Source: Physella acuta (taxonomy: Eukaryota > Mollusca > Gastropoda > Physidae). Taken from it: 64,000 bases of DNA. Of the stretch, positions 1 through 25,513 are shown one piece after another. The stretch's first letter is position 1, and each line of letters starts with the position of its first letter. The stretch covers positions 1,248,501-1,312,500 of the forward strand of contig NW_026731810.1 in assembly GCF_028476545.1 (NCBI RefSeq), in the 5' to 3' direction. The translations under genes and the position numbers were made by a program. The notes under the pieces were generated by a model. That model was not told where the DNA came from, searched no databases, and saw only the letters and a program-made list of their open reading frames with translations.

Positions 1-1058
1 ATGGGCTTCCATCAAATTGACTCGCGACTAATAGATTTTCGAAATATTGGCTCCGGACATTTGGGCTCACGACAAATGGGCTCGCGACATATTGGCTCCT
101 GACAAAATGACTCCCGACAAATAAATCGTTTGGCCATTATTGGCATAGACGTTACCATTTTGTCCAACCCACAAACCATACGCAGTAAGTTCTTACCTCC
201 ACTACCACCATAACACCTGATAAACACCTTTTAAAAACTATTTTATGAACCAAAAGCATAAATTTGCATTGACATATGGAGATCGTAATAGCAAATAAAT
301 AAAAAATTGTCAACCACCGTTAAGATCTGTTGCTTAAAAGCAAGAACATGAGTTTGAAATGTATGATATACATGACGTTTATAGGATAAACGAAGTTTTG
401 ATTTAATAACCTACAAGCATACTGAAGATATTTGTACAGCGTGGACCTCACTCCCCACAAATTGAGTTGGAACAGCCCACAACCGACTCATTTCAGAGCT
501 AGATGAAAAAGTAGATGACCCTGATGAAAAAGTAGATGACCCTTACCATTAAAATATAGGCCTTCTATTTCTTACACAAGGTAAAATAATTTTTAAAATA
601 AGGCATGTCTAATACGAGCTACATACGTTATATTATTCAAGAGTATTGGCTAAGCTAAATCTGAAGAGTATTTATGAATGATTCCTACTGGCAGGGGTCA
701 TATCAATGAGACCGTTTCGACGAGATAGTGTATAGTCATAGATTTGACTAGTTAAAAAAGGGAAATAAGTCATGGAAGTAATTTGAACGTATGCTTATCT
801 TTGCTAAGTTTATTTTAGGAGAAAGAGGACTCGGCTTTCACAGTGGTTTAAAAACAAAGGTAAAAAGAATATACAAGAGCGTGTGGTGGTGTCTATAGAA
901 TAAAGATAATCAAACCGCAGCTACGGTAATCGTTTTACAAAACAACCATCAAATCAAAAATTCAAGAAAATAATATTTTTAACTATTAAAAAAATATTAT
1001 GGATGGCTATGGGCCCCTAAATGGCGTGCCCCCCCACCCGCATTGCGGGGTCTGGCGG

Positions 1059-1504
1059 CAGTGGCGTAGGCAGGGGGGGTTAGGGGGGGTCATAACCCCC
1101 CCCATAGACCCCTCGGTATATATAAAAAGTATGAGGGGGGGTGCAAATCGAAAGTTTGAGGGGGGGGGTGCAAATCGAAAGTTTGAGGGGGGGGGGTGCA
1201 AATCGAAAGTTTGAGGGGGGGGGTGCAAATCGAAAGTTTGAGGGGGGGGGTGCAAATCGAAAGTTTGAGGGGGGGGTGCAAATCGAAAGTTTGAGGGGGG
1301 GGTGCAAATCGAAAGTTTGAGGGGGGGGTGCAAATCGAAAGTTTGAGGGGGGGGTGCAAATCGAAAGTTTGAGGGGGGGGTGCAAATCGAAAGTTTGAGG
1401 GGGGGGTGCAAATCGAAAGTTTGAGGGGGGGGGGTGCAAATCGAAAGTTTGTCCCCGGGTAAAAATTGGAACCCCCCCTTGAGACGATCCTGGCTACGCC
1501 ACTG
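1059..1504. mobile_element. hAT-type MITE (CAGTGGCGTAG family) with expanded internal minisatellite
   Basis: The ends are inverted repeats: CAGTGGCGTAGGCAGG at the left, and the right end reads as the complement of CAGTGGCGTAGCCAGG. The 8-bp direct repeat TCTGGCGG flanks it at 1051-1058 and 1505-1512, the size expected of hAT transposition. There is no coding capacity. The interior is almost wholly a tandem array (1134-1450). Shorter relatives with the same interior motif lie at 11175-11367, 11510-11717 and 14029-14278. The hAT assignment rests on terminal sequence and target duplication only. Confidence 0.85.
1134..1450. repeat. G-rich minisatellite inside MITE
   Basis: About 12-13 copies of a 25-28-bp unit, a run of 7-10 G followed by TGCAAATCGAAAGTTTGA. 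Unit length varies mainly through the G run. The regular G runs could form G-quadruplexes on the plus strand. The long proline-rich minus-strand frames here are artefacts of the repeat. Confidence 0.9.
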
Positions 1505-1535
1505 TCTGGCGGCACTGTAGTTCCGCCCCTGGGTT

Positions 1536-1537
<2 letters not shown>

Positions 1538-1621
<84 letters not shown>
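1538..1621. repeat. TA dinucleotide microsatellite
   Basis: Uninterrupted (TA)n of about 84 bp. Confidence 0.95.
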
Positions 1622-1622
<1 letters not shown>

Positions 1623-2108
1623 CTTCATTTAATAGATGAGGGTCTACTTTATAGTACTATATTATTCTACATCCGTTTGATAAATTAGTTTTTAAGATTT
1701 ATATTTGTAAATTTGATATTTACGGTATACACTATTTTTTTACAAGCTTTTATTTAACTCACTTCCTCTGTCTGTCGTCAGTCGTCAGTCTAGATAGAAA
1801 CGCAGGAGTGAAAATTCGGACAGTTCTGCTTGACCGATACGATTCAAAGTTGGCACGTGGGTCAAGACATGAAGACAATGCAATCTGAAACTAAATTTGA
1901 CTTAATTGGATGCCTAATTAATTTTTTATTAATTAATTAAAATTTGGACCGAATTATTAGGCATGTCTAGCCAACCACACCACACGCGTCATCACGTTCA
2001 AAAGCTGCGCCATCACGGTACGTTCAATAGCTGCGCCATCACGTTCAGTAGGCGCGCAATGGTTTTTAGTCATGTAACTCTATTGTAAATAAAACATGTA
2101 AAGTACTG

Positions 2109-2378
2109 AAAAAAAATTCATAAAAAACGTTTTAATAACAAGCTTTTATGTAATGATGCACTAAAAAGTAGAAAATAAATAATACACTATTATTTAAATT
2201 ACTATAAAGAAAAGCGTGGGTCTCTTCTCAAATATTAGTAAAGGTATCCAATCGGTACTAAAGTGACCCACGCTTTTCTTTATAGTAATTTAAATAATAG
2301 TGTATTATTTATTTTCTACTTTTTAGTGCATCATTACATAAAAGCTTGTTATTAAAACGTTTTTTATGAATTTTTTTT
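2109..2378. repeat. Perfect 114-bp inverted repeat with 42-bp loop
   Basis: The left arm (2109-2222) and right arm (2265-2378) are exact reverse complements as read base by base. They are separated by 42 bp. The arms begin with a run of eight A and end at GCGTGGGTC. There is no coding capacity, and I could not identify a target duplication. It could be a fold-back MITE or a recent inverted duplication. It ends about 300 bp upstream of the inferred RPS17 start site. Transcription through it would give a very stable hairpin. Confidence 0.9.
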
Positions 2379-2675
2379 AAAAAATGCAAAGGTTCAAGTA
2401 AATTAAGCTAATTTTTTTCAGTGGACTAGAATAGATGGAATTTTATTTGAATTTAGGCCTAATAATTTACGCAATTTCGTTTTTTTTTTAATTAGGACAA
2501 ATTAATTGTATTGATTTTAATTGAAAATTTAAATTGTGAACTAAATTTCTTCTTTTTTTTGTGTGTGGGTTTAAAGGCGTTTTACTACAGGGTAGTGTCT
2601 GACTGACGCATAAATAGCAAGTTTTGTTTCGGTGCGAAAGTTATTGTTGAGAATTTTTGAAACACACCGTAGATA
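2379..2675. other. Proximal upstream region of RPS17
   Basis: A+T-rich DNA between the large inverted repeat and the inferred transcription start. A TATA-like CATAAATAG lies near 2609, further from the start than a classical TATA box. No other regulatory motif is claimed. Confidence 0.4.
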
Positions 2676-2687
2676 CTTCCTTTTCCG
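2676..2687 (+). promoter_or_regulatory. TOP-like start motif of RPS17
   Basis: CTTCCTTTTCCG is a C followed by a pyrimidine tract, lying 26 nt before the ATG at 2702. Vertebrate and many invertebrate ribosomal protein mRNAs begin with a C and 5-15 pyrimidines (5' terminal oligopyrimidine tract), which places them under TOR-dependent translational control. The start at the C of 2676 is inferred from this pattern. Confidence 0.6.
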
Positions 2688-2701
2688 CTAACACAACCAA
2701 A

Positions 2702-7627
<4,926 letters not shown>

Positions 7628-7649
7628 ATTATAGCTTTGTAATGAAGTA

Positions 7650-7655
7650 AATAAA
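7650..7655 (+). terminator. Poly(A) signal of RPS17
   Basis: AATAAA 22 nt after the RPS17 stop codon. It is the only canonical hexamer close downstream, so the 3' UTR is probably very short, as usual for ribosomal protein mRNAs. Confidence 0.7.
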
Positions 7656-8357
7656 TGATCGAACTCTTTGAATTTGTTAACTGGTTCTTTTCCAAGTGGC
7701 AAAAACATCTTTAATTTTTTTGAGATGGTAACTTTCCTTCACTGGTCATGTAGATAGGTTGTTTGTATTACTGCATTACATCCTTTTGGTTTATTTTTAT
7801 TTGTAAGGGGGTGTCTAATTTGACATAGTTTATACATATCCGTTTACTCTGGAAACTTGTAAATTGTGAAGGGGTGTTTTTCCATTTGCACACAATTTTG
7901 TTTGGACTGAATGTTGTGTTCATAAAAGTTTCTCCTCATGGGGCAACTGAAAGGATAGTGTTGTTGGCCCCATGCCCAGCTACCTTTACTTTTCTGGAAC
8001 TATGCACCCATTATAGCCGGGTGGACCCAGGGATATATTGCTTATTTCAACCTCGATTCTAACTTGAGACAGGTTTGCTTACTATTGTGGTACCACTGGG
8101 CCATATTGAACAGCTTCAAAGTACAAGAAAACAATTTTATTGCGTTTGTCAAAATTATCTAGGTTCAAATTACGTTTTTCCATTCCTTCTCATTTTAATC
8201 TAAGAATGAGGGTGATGAAAATTGTTTTGCCTACAAATTGGTGATAATATACTACTGGACTTGATAACTAGGTCTATACAAAAACAGGTGTGGAGACTTA
8301 ATCTTACAAAAGTTATGGTCAGAAGCAAATGAATTGTTATGAAAAATCTACACAGGA
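7656..8357. other. Intergenic region between convergent RPS17 and SLC23-type genes
   Basis: No gene is seen. Positions about 7945-8045 resemble the minus-strand body of the tRNA-derived SINE also seen at 10494 and 50879: GAAAGGATAGTGTTG, then CACCCATTATAG and GGGTGGACCCAGGGA. The rest is unassigned. Confidence 0.5.
7945..8045 (-). mobile_element. Decayed SINE body fragment
   Basis: It shares, in the same order, the blocks around AAAGGATAGTGT, GCACCCAT and GGGTGGACYCAGGGA with the clearer copies at 10494-10665, 40781-40905 and 50879-51046. The tRNA-like head is not recognisable. Confidence 0.45.
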
Positions 8358-8363
8358 TTTATT
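8358..8363 (-). terminator. Probable poly(A) signal of SLC23-type gene
   Basis: AATAAA on the minus strand, about 105 nt downstream of the stop codon at 8467-8469. Confidence 0.5.
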
Positions 8364-8466
8364 ATTATTAGACACCTTTGGTAATGATTAATAATAGTTA
8401 CAAAAGCAATGAAATAGAAAAGTTTATCATAGTATTTTTAAAAGTGCAGGATGTTAAGTTTTTGTC

Positions 8467-18446
<9,980 letters not shown>

Positions 18447-18461
18447 TGCGTTTAAGGCTTC

Positions 18462-18551
18462 CTGGGGTATTTATTGTGATTTACCGAATTCTCTTGAAAT
18501 TTCTTGAGCTTAAGTTGCAAAGACCAACATGTCATACAGTGTTTACAAACG
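18462..18551. other. Region upstream of SLC23 start codon
   Basis: Between the ATG (18444-18446) and the LTR element. On the minus strand a good acceptor, TAAATACCCCAG, ends at 18462 about 15 nt before the ATG. The 5' UTR may therefore continue in an upstream exon, which would put the LTR element inside a 5' UTR intron. Confidence 0.4.
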
Positions 18552-18556
18552 AGATA

Positions 18557-18772
18557 TGTAATAGATTGAAATAATTGTGAGGTCAAGGGAACTCACTCTT
18601 CTGTATTAGTATTATATTTATATTGTTATCTTGAGTGATGTCCCTTGCATGTTGTTATGTATATAAGTCTCTCGCCACTTCCCTCTCTCTCTCTTACCAA
18701 CATGGCGTCTGTACATAATAAAGGCTGTTAACAACCAACGCGGTTTCTCGTCAGTCATTACAATCCACTTCA
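18557..18772 (+). repeat. 5' LTR of Ty3/gypsy element
   Basis: 216 bp, TG...CA. It contains TATATAAG near 18660 (promoter-like), a CT-rich tract and AATAAAG near 18716 (poly(A)-like). Confidence 0.93.
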
Positions 18773-18866
18773 TTTGGCGACGAAGGATAAACATCGACTA
18801 GAAAGAGCACCTACTTACGCAAAAAAGAGGTTTGCTAGAGCTTATTAGCTAATTATTTCTAGAATT

Positions 18867-21839
18867 ATGGCGCTGTATGGCCAAATAAAAGAATTTGATG
18901 CGAATGATGAAATCATTCAAGATTACCTAGAGAGGTTAAGCTTTTACCTAGAAGCTAACGACGTGACGATAGAAGCCAAAAAGAGAGCTGTTTTGTTAAC
19001 AGTCATAGGGCCTCAACAATTCAGGCTACTAAAGGACTTATGCGCACCAGCTAGTCCAGATTCCAAGAGCTTTAACGAGCTGAGCAAATTGCTAACAGAC
19101 CACCATGCGCCTACCCCATCAAAGTTTTTATGTCGAGCTAGATTTGACAGTAGGACTCGTCAACCAAACGAGTCAATATCAGAATATGTTGCTGCTTTAC
19201 GTCATTTAAGTAGATTCTGTGAATTTGGAGAAACGCTGTCTGACAGACTATGTGAAAAGTTTGTGACAGGTGTAAACAGCCCTGATATTCAAAGAAAGTT
19301 GCTGCTCGAGTCAGATCTAACATTGGAAAAAGCAATACAACTTGCAATGTCATTCCAGCAGTCATCAGATGCGGCGAGATCTTTAGCACCTTCAGAGATC
19401 CATGCAGTAAACAGCAGGTTAGTCAATAAACATCAACCCCATCGGAGCATTCCAACTTATGCTAAACAGCCTGCTCGTTCAAATCCTAGATCTAAATCTA
19501 GTAATAATTATCAAAAATGTCATCGATGCAAAGGTCCCCATGCATCTCATCGGTGCAAGTTCAAGTCTGCAACTTGTTATAAGTGCGGTAAGCAAGGTCA
19601 CATTGCCAAGGCCTGCTTCGCAAAGTCTTCGTCTGTTGCTAAATCTAGCCAGTCAAGACAGTACCGCAACCAAAGGCAGCACTATGTTAACTCTCACCAA
19701 GACTACCTAACCCAACCAATGAACCACTCTACCTGTGAAAATGCTCAAACTGATTCGCAGCCGGATTTCAACCTATTCTCTGTGAAATCAATAAGTCATG
19801 CTCCCATCAATGTACAAGTTAATATCAACGGTAAGAGCATCAGCTTCCAACTTGACACTGGAGCATCTCTAACAGTCATAACAAAGACAGATTTTGACGC
19901 TGTCGCAGGAGAATCAGTGCCTCTACAGCCATGTCACAAGTGTCTAACAACATACACTGGTGACAATGTTCCGGTAATAGGAGAGTGTATGGTTCATGTA
20001 AGTTATAATGGTCAAAGTGTTAAACTTCCTCTTCTTGTGGTTGAAGGAAATGGACCGCCATTACTAGGTAGGAACTGGTTAAGTGATCTTAAGTTAAATT
20101 GGGAGAGTATTTGTTCATTGAAGAATGTAAAAGAATCTAGTCTTACTTCACTAGATAAAGTTATATCTGAAAATAAATGTGTTTTTGGTAACTCAGGTTT
20201 ACTAAATGATAGAACAGTGAAGTTAAGCATTAAAGATACAAATCCAAGATACTGCAAAGCTAGAGTTCCACCTTATGCAATGAGGAATAAAATTGAAAAT
20301 GAGCTAAGTAGATTGGAATCTAATGGCATTATAAAGAAGGTAGACTATTCCGATTGGGCGACACCCATTGTGCCAGTGTTAAAGAAGGATGGTTCTATAA
20401 GAATTTGTGGAGATTACAAAACTACACTGAATAAGCAAATAGAGCTAAATAGGTACCCTATACCTAACATTGAGGAAATCTCTTTGAATTTGGCAGGAGG
20501 AGACAAATTCACTGAATTAGACTTTAGTCATGCTTACACTCAACTAGAACTGCATCCAGATTCAAAAGTCTATACGACAATAAACACACATAAAGGACTC
20601 TACCAATATGAAAGACTATGTTTTGGCATATCATCCAGCCCTGGAATTTTCCAAGCTGTCATGGACAGTATTTTTAAGGATATTCCAAATGTTTGTGTGT
20701 ACTTTGACAATGTGTACATAACTGGTAAGAATGACACTGAACATCTTAAAACACTTGATAAAGTATTAAAAATTGTTGGTGAAAAAGGTTTAAAGATAAA
20801 CAAAGATAAATGTCAATTCATGTTGACAGAAATTAGTTTTCTTGGTTATATATTGAGCAAGCAAGGCATCAGACCTCAACCTGAGAAAACAAAAGCCATT
20901 AAAGAAGCACCCAAACCTGAAAATACCCAACAACTAAGAGCTTTTTTGGGCTTGATAAATTACTATGCAAAGTTCATAGGAAATCTGTCTGGTAAATTAT
21001 CACCACTGTACAAGCTGCTACAGAAAAATGCAACTTGGCACTGGGGTAAACAACAAGCTGCTTTTAATACAGCAAAAGAGGCTTTGTCTGCTGACACCTT
21101 ACTAACTCACTATGACCCAGGGAAAAGACTTGTATTGACATGTGATGCTTCACCAGTTGGTGTAGGAGCAGTCTTGTCCCACATGGATGAGAAGGGTGAC
21201 AGACCCATTGCTTTTGCCAGTAGATCTTTGAACCAGGCTGAGAAAAATTATTCTCAGTTAGATAGGGAAGGCTTAGGCATCATTTTTGGTGTTAAGAAAT
21301 TTCACAAGTTTCTGTTTGGTAGGAAGTACACCATCTTTACAGATCATAAACCATTGCTAGGTTTATTTGGAGAAAACAAAACCCTACCGGAGCATGCCTC
21401 ACCAAGAACTCAAAGATGGGCTATCACACTAACTGCATACAATTATGAATTGAAATACAAACCTGGATCTGATAATAGTGCAGATAGTCTTAGTAGATTA
21501 CCTTTAAAAAACCAAAGCCTGAGCTATGTACCAGAAGATGTATTTGTTCTCTTCATGGATAACTCCAATATAAATGTGAATGATATTAAGAGAGAAACAC
21601 AAAAAGATGAGTGCTTAATAAAAGTATATGAGTACTGTAAGAATGGTTGGCCTGAAGATTCTGTGAATGATGACTTAAGGACATATAAAATAAGAAATAA
21701 AAACCTTTGTGAAGATAATATAAAAGATGGAGAAGATACAGTCCATTATCAGTCAGAGCTACCTAAACAAAGTATTTGTAACTTAATAAATGATTATGGT
21801 GATATGGCAATTTCAAATGTTTTAAAGAAAATACATTAG
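18867..21839 (+). mobile_element. Gag-pol reading frame of the Ty3/gypsy element
   Basis: 990 residues in one frame. Gag lies in about residues 1-215, with two zinc knuckles (CHRCKGPHASHRC, CYKCGKQGHIAKAC) near 216-250. An aspartic protease follows near 325 (FQLDTGASLTVI), then reverse transcriptase about 455-700 and RNase H starting near 755 (LTCDASPVGVGAVLSH). The RT connection ends around YKPGSDNSADSLSRLP. The order and the fused gag-pol frame fit the Ty3/gypsy family, close to the Mag or K02A2.6-type group (assigned by eye). Treated as a fossil; a remnant of the C-terminal part lies near 22203-22544. Confidence 0.93.
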
Positions 21840-22727
21840 TAAGAAGGAATGTGATCATCAAACAACTTTGCTAACATCATTAGCACTTACAGAAACTAAA
21901 AGGGTAACATCAAAAGAAAAGAGCAAAGATTTTTGCCATTGAATACACCCACTTCAAATACTGGATCACAGTTGCAAAGTGATATTGTCCAGGATATTAC
22001 TTTTAAACAGTATGTTTGGTTACGAAAAAGCACTATCAGATTACCTGAGAAAATTGATCAATCAAAGAAATCTATGTCAGTTAAGGATCTGAATAACAGC
22101 ATAATACTTTCAGATGCCAATTCAAAAATGGTTCCATTAAATCATGACAAACATTCATTGAAAGAGAATTTGATGTTAATAAGAATGTGTATCTAAGAAA
22201 TTATGGGAGAAAGGAAAAATGGATACCAGGTCAAATTGTTCAATGTAAAGGACCTGTGTCTTATAAAGTTAAAAATAACTTGTGCAGATAATAAGTGTGA
22301 ATCTGCCAATCCCACCAAATCTGAACAGTTCACACCAACTCAGTTTGTTTCACAACCAAGTTCTGTTGATATGAGTGAACCAAGTTGTCTGGAGTCAGAA
22401 AATGTAAATTCTGGAGTTAATGATTTAAATCCTAGACCTCCTGAGATAGAGAATCCAGATGGTCAGAATATTGAGTCACCAAATCAAAAGCCACTGAGAA
22501 GGTCAAACAGGACAATCAAAGTCCCAAATAAGTTAGACCTATGATTTTAAAGGTCAAAAGGACTTTGACATTATTGTTTTGTATCTTGATTATGTTGTGG
22601 CATATTGTGCATTGTTTGTAAGGATGTAATCTACCATAGTGTTCATGTTACAATATAATTGGTGATTTTAGGATACTATCAATTGTTCTATTGAGAGATG
22701 TGTTATTGTGTTCTAAGGGTAAAGGGA

Positions 22728-22943
22728 TGTAATAGATTGAAATAATTGTGAGGTCAAGGGAACTCACTCTTCTGTATTAGTATTATATTTATATTGTTAT
22801 CTTGAGTGATGTCCCTTGCATGTTGTTATGTATATAAGTCTCTCGCCACTTCCCTCTCTCTCTCTTACCAACATGGCGTCTGTACATAATAAAGGCTGTT
22901 AACAACCAACGCGGTTTCTCGTCAGTCATTACAATCCACTTCA
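22728..22943 (+). repeat. 3' LTR of Ty3/gypsy element
   Basis: 216 bp, read as identical to the 5' LTR, and followed directly by the target duplication AGATA. Confidence 0.93.
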
Positions 22944-22948
22944 AGATA

Positions 22949-25505
22949 TATTAAAATTGTGTTATTAAAATCAAAGCTTCGTAGCTAATAGGCTTATTTT
23001 TTTTAAATATAAAGAGAGCTGTTAAAAGAATAATAAGTGACGTCTCTTTAACATTTTATAAGCAGAGTTTCTTCCAGGCATCTCTTCTGGGAAAAACGTC
23101 TACCACCCCGTCCCCCCTCCCCTAAACGAAATGGAAGTTATATAAAATATATACTTTTTCCAGTGTCCGCCCCCCTCCCCAAATTTCAAGTACTCCCACC
23201 CCCCCCCCCATGGAGAAAGAAACACTATTTATAAGTGAGATAACCGAGTCCAAGCATCTGTTTTCAGTTAGGAGTTGTAGATCTACATCTACACTATTAG
23301 ATGACTAGATAATGTTAATATTTGAATTCTTTTTAACTCTTATCTTCAACCTACCACCCTTGTGGGTACTGTATAAATATTTGATGTTGAAATTATTTTG
23401 AAGACATCTACACCCATCCAGATAGTAAAAGACGAATATTTCAATAATAAATATTAAGGGGGTCATCCATTTTTGTCGTCCATAAAGTCCACTTTCGACC
23501 CCCCCCCACCCACCAATGTGGACGTTTACCAATGTAGAGACCTCTCAAAACATGTTTACCTATTAAAAGGTGTACACATAAAATATATTCAGTATTTTGA
23601 CCTAAAAATTAAGCGTTACTCCAGAGTTCAGAGAGAAAAATAAATAGTAGATGTATTTAAAAAACAACAACACGAGCACTGCCGTCTTAATTTTCACTTT
23701 TTTATATGCAGGATAAGAGTTTTATGTTTGTTTAAAAATGTAAGTTTATATACATTAATTTTAAACTCAAGATGTGGACGTCCAGATGCCTACCCCCCCC
23801 CCCCATTCGCACGCGTCTATAAAAGTGGATTTTCATGGACTCTATTACCCCCTCTGTGTCATAAAAAATGGGAGACCCCTAATATTCCTCAGATCCCAGG
23901 ATTATACTGTAGTATACTGCCCTCTCCCCCCCCCTCCCCGAGATGTCTGAAAGAAATAGCTTATAATTAAATTATACTTCTACTACAGACTTACATAAAG
24001 ATACAAATAATAATTGAGGGTAATAATACGATAAAGTGATCCGCTAGAGTAATTTAAATAATTTGTAAACCAAATTCTAATAAAGTCGTTGGTTACTTCA
24101 AATTGATTCTTTTTAGATCTATCTAATATTGTGTTCAAATGCTTTAATAGTCTTTAAATTAACATTTTAGAAAAAACTTTTAAAACGAATGACATTTTCT
24201 GAAAGTGGCCGAAATAGTCCACCAAAAAACGTATATTTTTAAATTTTATTTGGTCTTGAAAACAAAGTGTTGAATAAATTATCATTTTTACAATACTTTT
24301 CTCTACATTTTTAAAGTAAAGGTTTTATTTGAATTATTTAACACGTATCTAAGGTTTCCGGAAATGCCCATGAATACATTAAAGTTAGATTACATTGACA
24401 ACAGTGGAACAAAATGGCTGTTCCATGGAGGGCATTTAACAACAAATAATACCGAGCCATGTTAAAGTTTAAAAACTTTTTAAATAAATGATGTTCCTCC
24501 ACAAAAAATGATCAGAGATGCTTGATACTTAATTATATTTCTTTACTACGTGGAATCTTTGAGTACAGTAAACATTTCAATTAGGCCTACGAGCCTACGT
24601 AAAACTACACTTAATTTTTTAATTTTTCTCTCTGTTGACGAGTTGACGACATTAAATTAAAATTCATTAATCATTAAATCTTAAATACATTTTCCCCCTC
24701 GACATAAAATTAAAATCCAGAAGTACAAAACTAAAGTATAGTAGATCTAGTGTAAACTCATAAACGTCTTAAATAAAATTCAACAAGCAAGTGGTCAAGT
24801 GCATCTTTCCAAGCTCTGTGGGTACTAGATTCCTAGGTAGGCCTACTGACCACTGTTTAAAGTTTTATAATTATTAGTAATAGTTATTATAATAATTAGA
24901 CTCAAGTATAATAAGTAAGTATAAGTCATACGTTATCACAGACACACCACGTCCACATGATGGTCAAGACTAGACTCTAGGATCTGGTGAGGTCAAAATG
25001 ACTCAAAAGTGATTCTAAAATTTTGGTAGTTTATGCAATAATTAATTGTAATTGAAACCCTACTCTACTAAATCTCTAATAATCAAGAACATTGTCCAAA
25101 TCATAAAAATAGGCCTGTATTATGTATACACTGTTTATAGCAGTTATTATTTGAGGGTAAGGGTGATTGGATAATGCTGTACTGTACATAATAATTAGTA
25201 GATCTACATATTATTTAATAAAATGTTAAATGATAATCAAATTGTACAAATGTCACCATGATGAACTTACATTTCTTAATATTAAAGGCCCATAGTTTCT
25301 CAACCTAACTTCTAAGCCTCATCATCTAACATGCTGAAAACTTAATCATAACCATAGGGAGGTATGCCACTATATGTTTTAATCTGTTTTCTTTACTTTT
25401 TTAATCAAGTAAAGAAAAGGAAGAGTTAGCCTATAGTGACTTATAGTTTAATTGTAATCTGCTTTGCTTGTTATTAAAATTTTCCTATGTTTAACTTTCT
25501 TGACA
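22949..25505. other. Intergenic region between SLC23-type and FAM184-type genes
   Basis: No gene is seen. It holds a MITE at 23063-23227 and a GGGGGTCATCCAT end of the Harbinger-like family near 23456. Around 23780-23960 is C-rich low-complexity DNA. The rest is plain A+T-rich sequence. As the two flanking genes diverge, their promoters should lie here or in undetected 5' UTR exons. Confidence 0.5.
23063..23227. mobile_element. hAT-type MITE (CAG.GTTTCTTCC family)
   Basis: Left end CAGAGTTTCTTCCAGGCATC, right end GGAGAAAGAAACACTA. Exact 8-bp flanks TTTATAAG at 23055-23062 and 23228-23235. Confidence 0.9.
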
Positions 25506-25513
25506 GTTAAATA

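Larger units (their letters stand above)
1..2108. other. Intergenic region upstream of RPS17
   Basis: I see no gene here. Positions 20-125 hold a short imperfect tandem repeat of about 15 bp (variants of CTCGCGACAAATGGG), which makes a spurious minus-strand reading frame. Positions 1059-1504 are a MITE and 1538-1621 a TA microsatellite, both listed separately. Near 1985-2060 a motif of about 20 bp containing CATCACGTTCA and GCTGCGC is repeated three times. The rest is unassigned A+T-rich DNA. Confidence 0.6.
18557..22943 (+). mobile_element. Ty3/gypsy LTR retrotransposon, recent, broken
   Basis: Two 216-bp LTRs (18557-18772 and 22728-22943) start TGTAAT and end CTTCA. They read as identical, which implies a very recent insertion. 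A 5-bp target duplication AGATA flanks it (18552-18556 and 22944-22948). A primer-binding-site-like TGGCGACGAAGG follows the 5' LTR. A polypurine tract AAGGGTAAAGGGA precedes the 3' LTR. A single gag-pol frame occupies 18867-21839. The element is broken: the integrase part is incomplete, with a few breaks. It lies head-to-head with the SLC23-type gene, about 105 bp from its ATG. Confidence 0.95.

Noticed and set aside
1007-1515. Pro-rich minus-strand frames (FRFAPPPQTFDLH repeats)
   Set aside because: They lie wholly within the MITE minisatellite.
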